Part shown: positions 47,976 through 55,343 of the stretch, piece after piece
Numbering within the stretch: the stretch's first letter is position 1
Layout: each line of letters opens with the position of its first letter
Assembly: GCF_022370635.2 (NCBI RefSeq)
Contig: NZ_CP092362.2
Coordinates: forward strand, 5,208,001 to 5,272,000
DNA from: Mycolicibacterium crocinum
Lineage (GTDB): Bacteria; Actinomycetota; Actinomycetes; Mycobacteriales; Mycobacteriaceae
DNA: 64,000 nt
Direction: 5' to 3'
The notes under the pieces: generated by a model
Told to the model about the DNA's origin: nothing
What the model saw: only the letters and a program-made list of their open reading frames with translations
Database searches by the model: none
Position numbers and translations under genes: made by a program

Positions 47976-48788
47976 GTGGAACCAGCGGGTCCCTACCTGC
48001 ACCGTCCGGGTGCTCCGCTGTGCGCGCACATCGACTACATCGGCTATTGGCGTCACGACGGAGATGTACCGCACCTCAGCACCGCCCTGCCTCGCGGCGC
48101 GGTGACCGTGGTGCTCGAACTCAGCGGGCGCGACAAGGTGCCGTTCGCACCGGTCGGATCCGCGCCGGTGCAGACACCGTCGGCCTTCGTCACCGGTGCG
48201 GGCACCACCTCCTACGTCACGCGAGTCGACCCCGGACAGACGGTGATGACGGTGCACTTCCGACCGGCCGGCGCGCGGTCGTTCCTCGGAATCCCGCTCA
48301 GCGAACTACAGGACCGTTGCATCGGCATCGACGACGTGTGGGGCACGCAGGGGCGGATCTTGCGCGAGCGGCTCATCGAAACACCCTCAGCCGCAGCACG
48401 ATTGGGCCTGCTGGAGCGGTTCTTCTTGGACTGCATGCAGCTTCGTGACCACCCGCTAGGTGCTCTCCTGCCCCATCTCGAGGCAAAACCGTCGATGACC
48501 GTGGCCGAAGCGGCTGCATTGATGGGGGTTTCACCGAAGCGGTTGACCACCATGTTCAACTCCGACGTGGGCCTGAGCCCGAAGACCTACCTTCGGCTGC
48601 GACGACTGCAGGCCGCACTGCGTCGCCTGGACGACGGCACGCAGCTCGGTGCGGAGATCGCAGCCGACCTCGGCTACTTCGATCAGGCCCACTTCGTCCG
48701 CGACTTCCGCAGCTTTGCCGCGATCACGCCAAGCCAGTACCCGCGCCGGCGCTCGAGTCTGCCCAGCCACCTCGACGTCGTCACCTAG
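47976..48788 (+). CDS. AraC-family transcriptional regulator
   Basis: A 270-residue regulator. The C-terminal AraC domain (about 170-260) has two helix-turn-helix segments, MTVAEAAALMGVSPKRLTTMF and LGAEIAADLGYFDQAHFVRDFRSF, with the family ending ITPSQYPRR. The N-terminal half is a DUF6597-like sensor domain. GTG 47976 is chosen because TACTCT (47963-47968) lies 7 bases before it, the leaderless layout. It is divergent from the YCII-sigma pair and could regulate it or the following methyltransferase. Confidence 0.87.
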   Translation: MEPAGPYLHRPGAPLCAHIDYIGYWRHDGDVPHLSTALPRGAVTVVLELSGRDKVPFAPVGSAPVQTPSAFVTGAGTTSYVTRVDPGQTVMTVHFRPAGARSFLGIPLSELQDRCIGIDDVWGTQGRILRERLIETPSAAARLGLLERFFLDCMQLRDHPLGALLPHLEAKPSMTVAEAAALMGVSPKRLTTMFNSDVGLSPKTYLRLRRLQAALRRLDDGTQLGAEIAADLGYFDQAHFVRDFRSFAAITPSQYPRRRSSLPSHLDVVT

Positions 48789-48837
48789 GGCGCAAATGTA
48801 CAAGCCGGAGCCGCCCGGCGGCTGAGACGATCGAGGG

Positions 48838-49668
48838 ATGCAGACCAGACCTGATGCGGTCGCCGGCACCGGATTGTTGGTGGCCGCGATCCGGGCCCGC
48901 GAATCAACCCGGGACGACCCGCTCTTCACCGACCCGTTCGCCGACAAGCTCGCCGGCGAGGCCGGCCACCGCATTCTCGACGCCGCGCTGGCCACCTCGG
49001 GTGAGCGCACCACCATGCAGATCGTGGTGCGCACCCGGTTCTGGGACGACGGCCTGCTCGATGCTGCTGCGTCATGCCGGCAGATCGTTCTGCTGGCTGC
49101 GGGCATGGACGCTCGTGCGTACCGCCTCACCTGGCCACCGGGCACCACGGTCTTCGAACTAGATCAGCCGTCGGTCATCGCCGCGAAGAACGCCCTACTC
49201 GCCGACGACAGCCCGACCTGCTCTCGGGTAGCGATCGGGGTGGACCTCGCGGACGACTGGCCCGCTTCTCTGGCGGCCGCCGGCTTCGACTCGGCGACCC
49301 CGACGGCATGGCTGATCGAAGGACTGCTGCAGTACCTTGACGAGGCCGCCGTGCACCGGCTCTTCGAGCGCATCGACGCCCTGGCGGGTCCAGGTTCGGT
49401 GCTGTGCTACGACGTCGTCGGCAAGTCGCTGCTGGAGGCACCGTTCATGGCCGGACTGCTGAAGTCCATGGCGGACAACGGTTCTCCGTGGCTGTTCGGC
49501 ACCGATCACCCCGAGGAGCTGGTGCCAGGCTGGTCTGCGACCGTGACCGACATCGCCGAGCCCGGCAACCGCTGGGGCCGCTGGTACGCCCCCGTCACGC
49601 CCGCGGACGTACCCGACGCTCCGAGGGGTTACTTCGTCGTCGCGGCGAAACCCTCGAGGCAGACGTGA
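48838..49668 (+). CDS. Class I SAM-dependent methyltransferase (PPM2/LCMT-type)
   Basis: A 276-residue methyltransferase of the leucine carboxyl methyltransferase-like group (TIGR00027-type) that is greatly expanded in mycobacteria. Visible blocks are the GTGLLVAAIRARES start, the SAM-binding VLLAAGMDARAYRL, the acidic FELDQPSVI strand end and WLIEGLLQYLDE. ATG 48838 lies 49 bases after the AraC stop. Substrate is unknown; small molecules or polyketide-like acids are typical. Confidence 0.9.
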   Translation: MQTRPDAVAGTGLLVAAIRARESTRDDPLFTDPFADKLAGEAGHRILDAALATSGERTTMQIVVRTRFWDDGLLDAAASCRQIVLLAAGMDARAYRLTWPPGTTVFELDQPSVIAAKNALLADDSPTCSRVAIGVDLADDWPASLAAAGFDSATPTAWLIEGLLQYLDEAAVHRLFERIDALAGPGSVLCYDVVGKSLLEAPFMAGLLKSMADNGSPWLFGTDHPEELVPGWSATVTDIAEPGNRWGRWYAPVTPADVPDAPRGYFVVAAKPSRQT

Positions 49669-49721
49669 GAGCGAAATTCAGCGAAATCTATAGCTCTGCA
49701 TTCTGAATCGAGGCAACTCGA

Positions 49722-50315
49722 TCAGTCCGGGCGATGACGCTGATAGTGGCGGGCGACCCGCGTCCTGTTGGCACAGATGTTTTGGGTGCAGAACTTCCGC
49801 CTCGCGTCGGATGCGACGAAAAGCATGCTGCACGCCGGGTTTTGGCACCTGCGCAAACGGTCCTGGGCCGGCCCGGTGAGCACATCGATCAGGCTTTCGG
49901 CGGCTGCGGCGAGCGAGAGTTGATAAGGGCGATCGGTGGGCGCATGGCGCGTGCTGATGGCAGCCCACCCGTCGGGGGTCTGCACCAGCGAGCGGGTCGA
50001 GGGCGCGCTGGCGGCGACGTCATTGACATGGCCGATCGCAGCTTTGTCGGGCATCACCCCTGCCAGTCGCGCGTCCAGAATGTGCCGGATCGCCCGACGC
50101 AGTTCGACGGTGGGTTCGAGCGGTGGGAGTGGACCGCCGGGTAGCCGATCTTGTTGCAGGCGCCACCACAGCCGGCTTGTCTTCTCGTCCGGGAGCAGGT
50201 CGACAGCCGGGTCTCGAGTGGTGATGAGAGTGTCCGCCAGGTCGACGGCCAGAGGTTCTCCGGCCACGACGAAGCCCGCCGCTTGCGCCTTGTGCAGCAG
50301 AGCCCCTGAGTCCAT
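49722..50315 (-). CDS. CGNR zinc-finger (ABATE-type) regulator
   Basis: A 197-residue protein with an ABATE-type N-terminal ligand-like domain (about 15-140, LAVDLADTLITTRDPAVDLL) and a C-terminal zinc-finger. The finger is CQNPACSMLF followed by RRKFCTQNICANRTRVARHYQRHR, where CANR stands for the usual CGNR and the RVARHY motif is conserved. Such proteins are transcriptional regulators that often sit divergently from the gene they control, here the maleylpyruvate isomerase-like gene. ATG 50315. Confidence 0.87.
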   Translation of the reverse strand: MDSGALLHKAQAAGFVVAGEPLAVDLADTLITTRDPAVDLLPDEKTSRLWWRLQQDRLPGGPLPPLEPTVELRRAIRHILDARLAGVMPDKAAIGHVNDVAASAPSTRSLVQTPDGWAAISTRHAPTDRPYQLSLAAAAESLIDVLTGPAQDRLRRCQNPACSMLFVASDARRKFCTQNICANRTRVARHYQRHRPD

Positions 50316-50336
50316 CCGACTAATGCTAGCAGCGTG

Positions 50337-50398
50337 TTGACAGCGTTAGGGCCGACGCAGTAGAAATACTAACGTCAATATCAGTACATAGCCGTTAG
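50337..50398 (+). promoter_or_regulatory. Promoter and CGTTAG half-sites between CGNR regulator and MDMPI gene
   Basis: A TTGACA -35 (50337-50342) and TAGAAA -10-like element (50361-50366) lie 18 apart. The hexamer CGTTAG occurs at 50344-50349 and 50393-50398, with its inverse CTAACG at 50369-50374. Three copies in 55 bases of intergenic DNA point to binding by the CGNR regulator. Confidence 0.5.
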
Positions 50399-50414
50399 AA
50401 ACGAGGACTTGCCG

Positions 50415-50984
50415 ATGGACCCGCTGGACGTGATGCGCCGGGCTGATCACCGCCTGGTGGATTTGGTCACCACTCTCGACACCACCGATCTGGACCTGCC
50501 CAGCCCCTGTAGTGGCTGGGATGTGCGATCCCTGCTGAGCCACACCGTGGCCTCGATCGATGCCTTCGCCGCCGCCGTGGATGGCGGTGAGGGTCCCACC
50601 GAGCAGGAGTTGTTCAGCGGCGCTGACATTCTCGGCTCCGACCCGCTGGCCGTGGTGCGGGGTTCCATCGAGCGCTCACAGCGGGCGTGGTCGACGATCA
50701 CCGACTGGGAGCGTCCGGTGACATCCGTGCTCGGTGAGATGCCAGCCGGCCAAGCCGTCGGGATCGTCACCTACTCGACACTGATCCACGGCTGGGACCT
50801 GGCGGTAGCGATCAACCGAGCGGTCGAATTCGGCGAAGCCGAAGCGACACTCGCCGAGCAGGTGGGATCGACACTCGTGCCGGCTCTGCGCCCGCAGGAG
50901 CTCTTCGGACCCGCGGTGCCCACCGACGGCGGGGCCACCCCGACCCAGCGGGTCGTCGCCTTCGCCGGCCGTCATCCCTTCTGA
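50415..50984 (+). CDS. TIGR03086-type maleylpyruvate isomerase-family protein
   Basis: A 189-residue DinB/MDMPI-fold protein with the conserved PSPCSGWDVRSLLSHTV block (Trp and a possible metal His), and TLIHGWDLAVAI with the second His. It is the metal-binding protein commonly paired with CGNR or MarR regulators in actinobacteria; mycothiol is the likely thiol. ATG 50415 is the start, with GAGGACTT upstream; the TTG two codons earlier is less likely. It ends ahead of a strong hairpin terminator. Confidence 0.87.
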   Translation: MDPLDVMRRADHRLVDLVTTLDTTDLDLPSPCSGWDVRSLLSHTVASIDAFAAAVDGGEGPTEQELFSGADILGSDPLAVVRGSIERSQRAWSTITDWERPVTSVLGEMPAGQAVGIVTYSTLIHGWDLAVAINRAVEFGEAEATLAEQVGSTLVPALRPQELFGPAVPTDGGATPTQRVVAFAGRHPF

Positions 50985-50994
50985 TGACGGTGAA

Positions 50995-51027
50995 CCCGAC
51001 CAGCGGTGGCGTTCACCGCCGGTCGGG
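50995..51027. terminator. Bidirectional hairpin terminator
   Basis: CCCGACC-A-GCGGTG (50995-51008) pairs with CACCGC-C-GGTCGGG (51014-51027) across a 5-base loop, with one internal mismatch. The outer TGATGA/TCATCA extends it. It sits between convergent genes and has AAAA immediately to its right. Confidence 0.85.
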
Positions 51028-51043
51028 TCATCAAAACGTGCAC

Positions 51044-51481
51044 CTAGTCGTCGAGCGTCTTACCGCTGTGCATCTTGAGGGCGTCGTTGACGTTGGCCTT
51101 CTTGTCCTCGCCCTGGCCGGCCTCGGCGGCCTTCTTGCGCTTGGACACCACCTTGGTGACGACGCCGTCCAGCTTCGAGCCCAGCGGGAAACCGAGGTAA
51201 TGCGTCAAGAAGATCGCCATCTCCTTGAGCTCCTCAGCCGTGAGCTCCTCGTTGTGCAGAGCGGCGTTCGCCTGGATCTCGGCCAGGTCGGAGATGCCAA
51301 GCGCGGTGACGACGGTCAGCGTCATGATTCGTTTGTCCCGCATGGACAATCCGGGGCGCGTCCAGATCGTGCCGAACAGGTGATCGGCGGTGAGCGCGAA
51401 GTAGTCACCCGGCGAGTCCGGCATCTCCCAGCCATAGACCTCGTTCATCTTGTCCAGGCCCTTGCGGCGCAGTTCGTCCAT
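51044..51481 (-). CDS. Carboxymuconolactone decarboxylase-family protein
   Basis: A 145-residue AhpD/CMD-fold protein, matching by place Rv0771. The helical core contains RDKRIMTLTVVTALGISDLAEIQANAALHNEELTAEELKEM, the family signature. It lacks the CxxC of AhpD-type peroxidases, so a decarboxylase or isomerase role is more likely. The C-terminal 30 residues are Lys-rich (SKRKKAAEAGQGEDKKAN). ATG 51481 lies just 2 bases after the dehydrogenase stop. It is the last gene of an aldA operon. Confidence 0.88.
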   Translation of the reverse strand: MDELRRKGLDKMNEVYGWEMPDSPGDYFALTADHLFGTIWTRPGLSMRDKRIMTLTVVTALGISDLAEIQANAALHNEELTAEELKEMAIFLTHYLGFPLGSKLDGVVTKVVSKRKKAAEAGQGEDKKANVNDALKMHSGKTLDD

Positions 51482-51483
51482 CG

Positions 51484-52332
51484 TCAGTCCTTCGTGTGTG
51501 GGACGCCGAGCCCGGCGGCCAGATCCCGTAGTGCGATCTCGGCCAACGGTAGCTCGACGCCGGTGGCTTCACCGAGGCTGAGCGCCAGCTTCAGATCCTT
51601 TTCGGCGAGGCCACGGGTGTGGATAAACATGTTGTAAAGGAAGTGATCTGGCTGCAGCGGAGTGGTGTCGTCGCGGAACATGATGGCTCCAGGGCCCCCG
51701 CTTTGGGCGTCGCTGTGCCGCACGACCCTTCCCAGTTTCTGCATGTCTATTCCCGCCGCTTCGGCGAGTCGCTGCGCCTCGCACGCGGCGGTGAAGCCGA
51801 TGAACGTCAACATGTTGCGAGCGATCTTCATCCGCGTCCCTGCGCCGGGCTCTCCGGCGCGAACCACCATCGACGCCCACTGCTTGAACACCGGCTTGAC
51901 GATCTCGTACGCCTCGTCGTCGGCGCCGACCATGACGGCCAGCTCACCCTTGTCGGCGGCACCGGCGCCGCCACTGACCGGCGCGTCGACGACATGAATA
52001 CCCTTGGGCCGCAACTGCTCGGCCAGCTCAGCGGCGGTGTCCGGCTCGATCGTGGAGTGGATCGCGATCACCGTGCCTGCCTTGGCATGCTCGGCAAGCT
52101 GGCTCACCACATCGCGTACCTGCTCGTCGTTGAGCACGGTCACTTCGATGACGTCGGCTTTCGCGACATCGGCGACGGAATCCGCCATTTCGGCCCCCAG
52201 CTCGGCGAGCGGCGTCATGGCCTCGGTCCGTACATCGAAGACGATCAGCCCGCCGGGCCACTCGGCCAGCCGCTTGGCCATCGGCAAGCCTTGATTTCCC
52301 AGCCCGATGTAGCCGACCTTCAGATCACTCAT
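51484..52332 (-). CDS. 3-Hydroxyisobutyrate dehydrogenase-family reductase
   Basis: A 282-residue beta-hydroxyacid dehydrogenase. The N-terminal Rossmann motif GYIGLGNQGLPMA binds NAD(P). The substrate loop DAPVSGGAGAADKGELAVMVG and the catalytic-Lys region KIARNMLTF follow. It oxidizes a hydroxy acid or reduces a semialdehyde. ATG 52332 overlaps the preceding SDR stop by ATGA. It corresponds to Rv0770, and with the CMD protein, SDR and aldA forms one operon. Confidence 0.92.
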   Translation of the reverse strand: MSDLKVGYIGLGNQGLPMAKRLAEWPGGLIVFDVRTEAMTPLAELGAEMADSVADVAKADVIEVTVLNDEQVRDVVSQLAEHAKAGTVIAIHSTIEPDTAAELAEQLRPKGIHVVDAPVSGGAGAADKGELAVMVGADDEAYEIVKPVFKQWASMVVRAGEPGAGTRMKIARNMLTFIGFTAACEAQRLAEAAGIDMQKLGRVVRHSDAQSGGPGAIMFRDDTTPLQPDHFLYNMFIHTRGLAEKDLKLALSLGEATGVELPLAEIALRDLAAGLGVPHTKD

Positions 52333-53081
52333 GAGCGGAAGATCTGTCCACCGTCGACATTGAAGATCTGGCCCGTGATCCACTTGGCCTGATCGGACAG
52401 CAGGAACAGGCACATGCCGACCAGATCGTCCACTTCACCCATGCGCGACAACGGAATTCCCTTCACGATGTCGGCGACCATCTCCTGCGGGGTGGTGGTG
52501 CGGTTGGCCTCGGTGTTGATCGGGCCTGGTGCGATCGCATTGATGCGGATGTTCTGGCCGCCGAGCTCGGTGGCCAGCTGCTGGGTGAGGCTGTTGACAC
52601 CGGCCTTCGCCAGGCCGTAGAAGTTCGAGTACAGCCACGCCGCGGTCGACGACTGGTTGATGATCGCGCCGCCGCCGCGCTTGGCCATCTTCTTGTACAC
52701 CGCCCGGGTGCACACCAACGCACCGTCGAGGTTCACGCTCATGAACTTCTTGTAGTAGTCCCAATCGACGGTGATCAGGAAGTCCAGCTTCATCCCGCCG
52801 AAGATCGCCGCGTTGTTCACCAGGTAGTCGATGCCGCCGAATTCGGCCAGGGTCGCATCCGCCATCGCCTTGGCCGACGCCAGGTCGCTGACGTCGACGG
52901 GCAGCGCGAGCGCAGTGCCGCCCTCACCCTTGATCCCATCGGCGACCTTCTGCGCGCCGTCGATGTTGATGTCGGCGACCACTACGGCAGCACCCTCACG
53001 CGCGAGCGCCTCGGCGTAGGCCTGACCGATGCCGCCGCCCGCGCCGGTGACGATGGCCACCTTCTCGTCGAACTGTCCCAT
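52329..53081 (-). CDS. Short-chain dehydrogenase (Rv0769-like)
   Basis: A 250-residue classical SDR with TGAGGGIGQA near residue 11, NNAA in YLVNNAAIFGG, and Tyr-x3-Lys in FYGLAKAG, preceded by SSTAAW. VADIN at the end of the second strand suggests NAD preference. The final VDGGQIFRS is standard. ATG 53081 lies 27 bases after the aldA stop. It overlaps the next dehydrogenase gene by ATGA. Together the operon can oxidize an alcohol to an acid in steps. Confidence 0.92.
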   Translation of the reverse strand: MGQFDEKVAIVTGAGGGIGQAYAEALAREGAAVVVADINIDGAQKVADGIKGEGGTALALPVDVSDLASAKAMADATLAEFGGIDYLVNNAAIFGGMKLDFLITVDWDYYKKFMSVNLDGALVCTRAVYKKMAKRGGGAIINQSSTAAWLYSNFYGLAKAGVNSLTQQLATELGGQNIRINAIAPGPINTEANRTTTPQEMVADIVKGIPLSRMGEVDDLVGMCLFLLSDQAKWITGQIFNVDGGQIFRS

Positions 53082-53108
53082 GTTGTTCCTCTCTAGTCTG
53101 TGGCGCGA

Positions 53109-54575
53109 TTAGACCGCTGTGGCAATGACTTTGAGCTCGAGGTATTCCTCGAAGCCGGCCAGGCCCATTTCCCGGCCGACGCCGGACTGCTTGTAGCCGC
53201 CGAACGGCGCGTCCGCGGAGTACCACACGCCGCCATTGACGTTGACGGTGCCGACCCGCAGCCGATCGGCGACGGACTGCGCACGATCAGCATCCGCGCC
53301 GAATACGGTGCCCGACAGGCCATACGGCGAATCGTTGGCGATCCGGATCGCATCCTCGTCGCCGTCGTGGGCGATCACCGTCAGCACCGGGCCGAAGATC
53401 TCTTCACGTGCCACCCGCGCGGAGTTGTCCAGGCCGGCGATCACCGTCGGCTCGATGAAGAAGCCGGTGTCACGGTCGGCCGGTCGTCCACCGCCGCAGG
53501 CGAACCGGCCGCCTTCGGTGATGGCCAGGTCGAGGTAGGACTGGACCCGGTCGCGTTGACGCTCGGAAATGACCGGCCCGCAGATGGTTCCGGGATTGGT
53601 CGGGTCGCCGGGCTTGATACCGCCCATGGTCGCAGCGGCCGCCTCAACGGCTTCGTCATAGCGGGCCCGCGGCACCACCAGGCGGGTCGTGATCGCGCAG
53701 CCCTGTCCCGCGTGCATCGATGCGGTGAACGCCGCCATCGAGCAGGCACCGGCCAGATCAGCGTCGTCGAGCACCAGGAACGCGGACTTGCCGCCGAGCT
53801 CGAGGAAGACCTTCTTGATGGTGGCCGCTCCGGCGGCCATCACCGCGCGGCCGGTATTGGTCGAGCCGGTGAACGACACCATGTCGACGCGCGGGTCGCT
53901 GGACAGCAGCGCTCCGACCGCGTGGTCGTTCGATGTCACGATGTTGACCACACCCGCCGGGATGTCGGTGTGCTCGGCGATCAATTCACCGAGAACCGCT
54001 GCGCACCAAGGCGTATCAGGAGCGGGCTTCAGCACGATGGTGTTGCCGGCCGCCAGCGCGGGGCCGAGCTTGGCCAGGTTGATCTGGTGCGGGAAGTTCC
54101 ACGGCGTGATGGCGCCGATGACGCCGACGGCCTCACGGGCGATGGTCCGCTGGGTCTTGATGCCCATCGGTGCCGCGACCCCGAGATCTTGGCGCCACGA
54201 ATAGTTCTCGGCGGTGTCGGCGCAGAACGACAGGTCTTCGACCGGTCCCTCCAACTGCGCGGCCGAGGTCAGCATGCGCGGAGCGCCCACCTCGGCCATC
54301 GTCATCTCGCGCAGTTCCTCGACGTGTTCCTTCATCGCGTCGCGCAACTGGCGGATACCCCGCACCCGCAGTTCGGTGTTGGTGGACCAGTCGGTGGTGT
54401 CGAAGGCGCGGCGCGCGGCGTCGATCGCCCGGCTCATGTCCTCGGAATCGCCGTCGGCGGCCGTGCCCAGCACCTCTTCGGTCGCCGGATTGATCGTCGG
54501 GTACCTGCCGTTGCCGCCCGGCACGAGCTTCCCGTCGATGAAGAGATCGCTGTTGTTGTCGGCCGCAATCGCCAT
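53109..54575 (-). CDS. aldA: NAD-dependent aldehyde dehydrogenase AldA
   Basis: The 488-residue aldehyde dehydrogenase oxidizes aldehydes to acids. Catalytic residues are visible: Glu in FLELGGKSAF and Cys in HAGQGCAITTR, with the NAD-binding FTGSTNTG and TPWNFPHQI blocks and the closing PFGGYKQSG. ATG 54575 is preferred because upstream codons lack family similarity and an operator (54597-54610) sits just ahead of it. It heads the operon with an SDR, a hydroxyacid dehydrogenase and a CMD protein, and is divergent from the TetR gene that probably controls it. Confidence 0.94.
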   Translation of the reverse strand: MAIAADNNSDLFIDGKLVPGGNGRYPTINPATEEVLGTAADGDSEDMSRAIDAARRAFDTTDWSTNTELRVRGIRQLRDAMKEHVEELREMTMAEVGAPRMLTSAAQLEGPVEDLSFCADTAENYSWRQDLGVAAPMGIKTQRTIAREAVGVIGAITPWNFPHQINLAKLGPALAAGNTIVLKPAPDTPWCAAVLGELIAEHTDIPAGVVNIVTSNDHAVGALLSSDPRVDMVSFTGSTNTGRAVMAAGAATIKKVFLELGGKSAFLVLDDADLAGACSMAAFTASMHAGQGCAITTRLVVPRARYDEAVEAAAATMGGIKPGDPTNPGTICGPVISERQRDRVQSYLDLAITEGGRFACGGGRPADRDTGFFIEPTVIAGLDNSARVAREEIFGPVLTVIAHDGDEDAIRIANDSPYGLSGTVFGADADRAQSVADRLRVGTVNVNGGVWYSADAPFGGYKQSGVGREMGLAGFEEYLELKVIATAV

Positions 54576-54596
54576 CCCGATTCCCGTCTGCTGCGT

Positions 54597-54610
54597 TGGA
54601 CACGTGTCCG
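54597..54610. promoter_or_regulatory. TGGACA-N2-TGTCC operator, aldA side
   Basis: The 14-mer TGGACACGTGTCCG is a palindrome with one end mismatch, the core GGACACGTGTCC being perfect. It lies 22 bases upstream of the aldA ATG. It shares its sequence with the site at the TetR start, so both are likely bound by that TetR protein. Confidence 0.75.
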
Positions 54611-54742
54611 AGATTTCGTCAATCGCACCATAGCTGCAGAGGTGGGCACGGTGCAAGGATCTGCCGACAGCCGGCAGAAAGACCACGATGAGCTGCCAAT
54701 TCACGAGCTTCTCTTGCCTAGCCAGTCCTCGATCCGATAACT

Positions 54743-54756
54743 TGGACATGTGTCCA
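54743..54756. promoter_or_regulatory. TGGACA-N2-TGTCCA operator, TetR side
   Basis: The perfect inverted repeat TGGACATGTGTCCA covers the TetR GTG start codon (54750). A -10-like TAACTT (54738-54743) ends 6 bases before the GTG. Repressor bound here would block the leaderless TetR-cyp123-cyp51 message, giving autoregulation. Confidence 0.78.
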
Positions 54757-55343
54757 GTGATGCCGCGTTAGCCGTCACCCCCGGTGGTGATGACGCGCCG
54801 CGCAATCGCCGCCAGGAAGAAACCTTCCGCAAGGTGCTGCGCGCCGGTATGGAGATGATGCGGGAATCGTCGTACGCCGATCTCACCGTCCGGGCCGTCG
54901 CAGCCCGCGCCAAGGTGGCACCGGCGACCGCCTACACCTACTTCTCGTCGAAGAACCACCTGATCGCCGAGGTGTATCTCGATCTGATGCGCCAGGTGCC
55001 CTACTTCACCGACGTCAACGACACCCGGTTGCAGCGGGTCCAGCAGTTGTTGCGCAGCCTCGCCCTGGTGATCGCCGACGAGCCCGAGTTCGCCGCGGCC
55101 TGCACCACCGCGATGCTGAGCAACGACGCCGGGGTGGTTCGGGTTCGTGACCGCATCGGCGCCGAGATCCACAAACGGATCAAGTCGGCATTGGGGCCCG
55201 ACGCCGATCCGAAGATCGTGTCCGCTCTGGAGATGACGTACTTCGGCGCGCTCGTCCACGCCGGCAGCGGCACCTTGAGTTACCGCGAGGTCGCCGACCG
55301 GCTGGAATACGTCGTCAGCCTTATTTTGGGAGAGAACCGATGA
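54750..55343 (+). CDS. TetR-family regulator (Rv0767c-like)
   Basis: A 197-residue TetR regulator. Helix-turn-helix region is about residues 42-66 (TVRAVAARAKVAPATAYTYFSSKNHL), followed by a helical effector domain. GTG 54750 begins the protein and lies inside its own putative operator. Its 3' end overlaps cyp123 by ATGA, so regulator and P450 operon are transcribed together. Ligand could be a lipid or sterol related to the P450 substrates, by inference. Confidence 0.93.
   Translation: MSSDAALAVTPGGDDAPRNRRQEETFRKVLRAGMEMMRESSYADLTVRAVAARAKVAPATAYTYFSSKNHLIAEVYLDLMRQVPYFTDVNDTRLQRVQQLLRSLALVIADEPEFAAACTTAMLSNDAGVVRVRDRIGAEIHKRIKSALGPDADPKIVSALEMTYFGALVHAGSGTLSYREVADRLEYVVSLILGENR

Noticed and set aside
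53100..54740. A 546-codon plus-strand ORF opposite aldA
   Set aside because: It is the antisense of a highly biased GC-rich aldehyde dehydrogenase gene, and its product has no recognisable domain.
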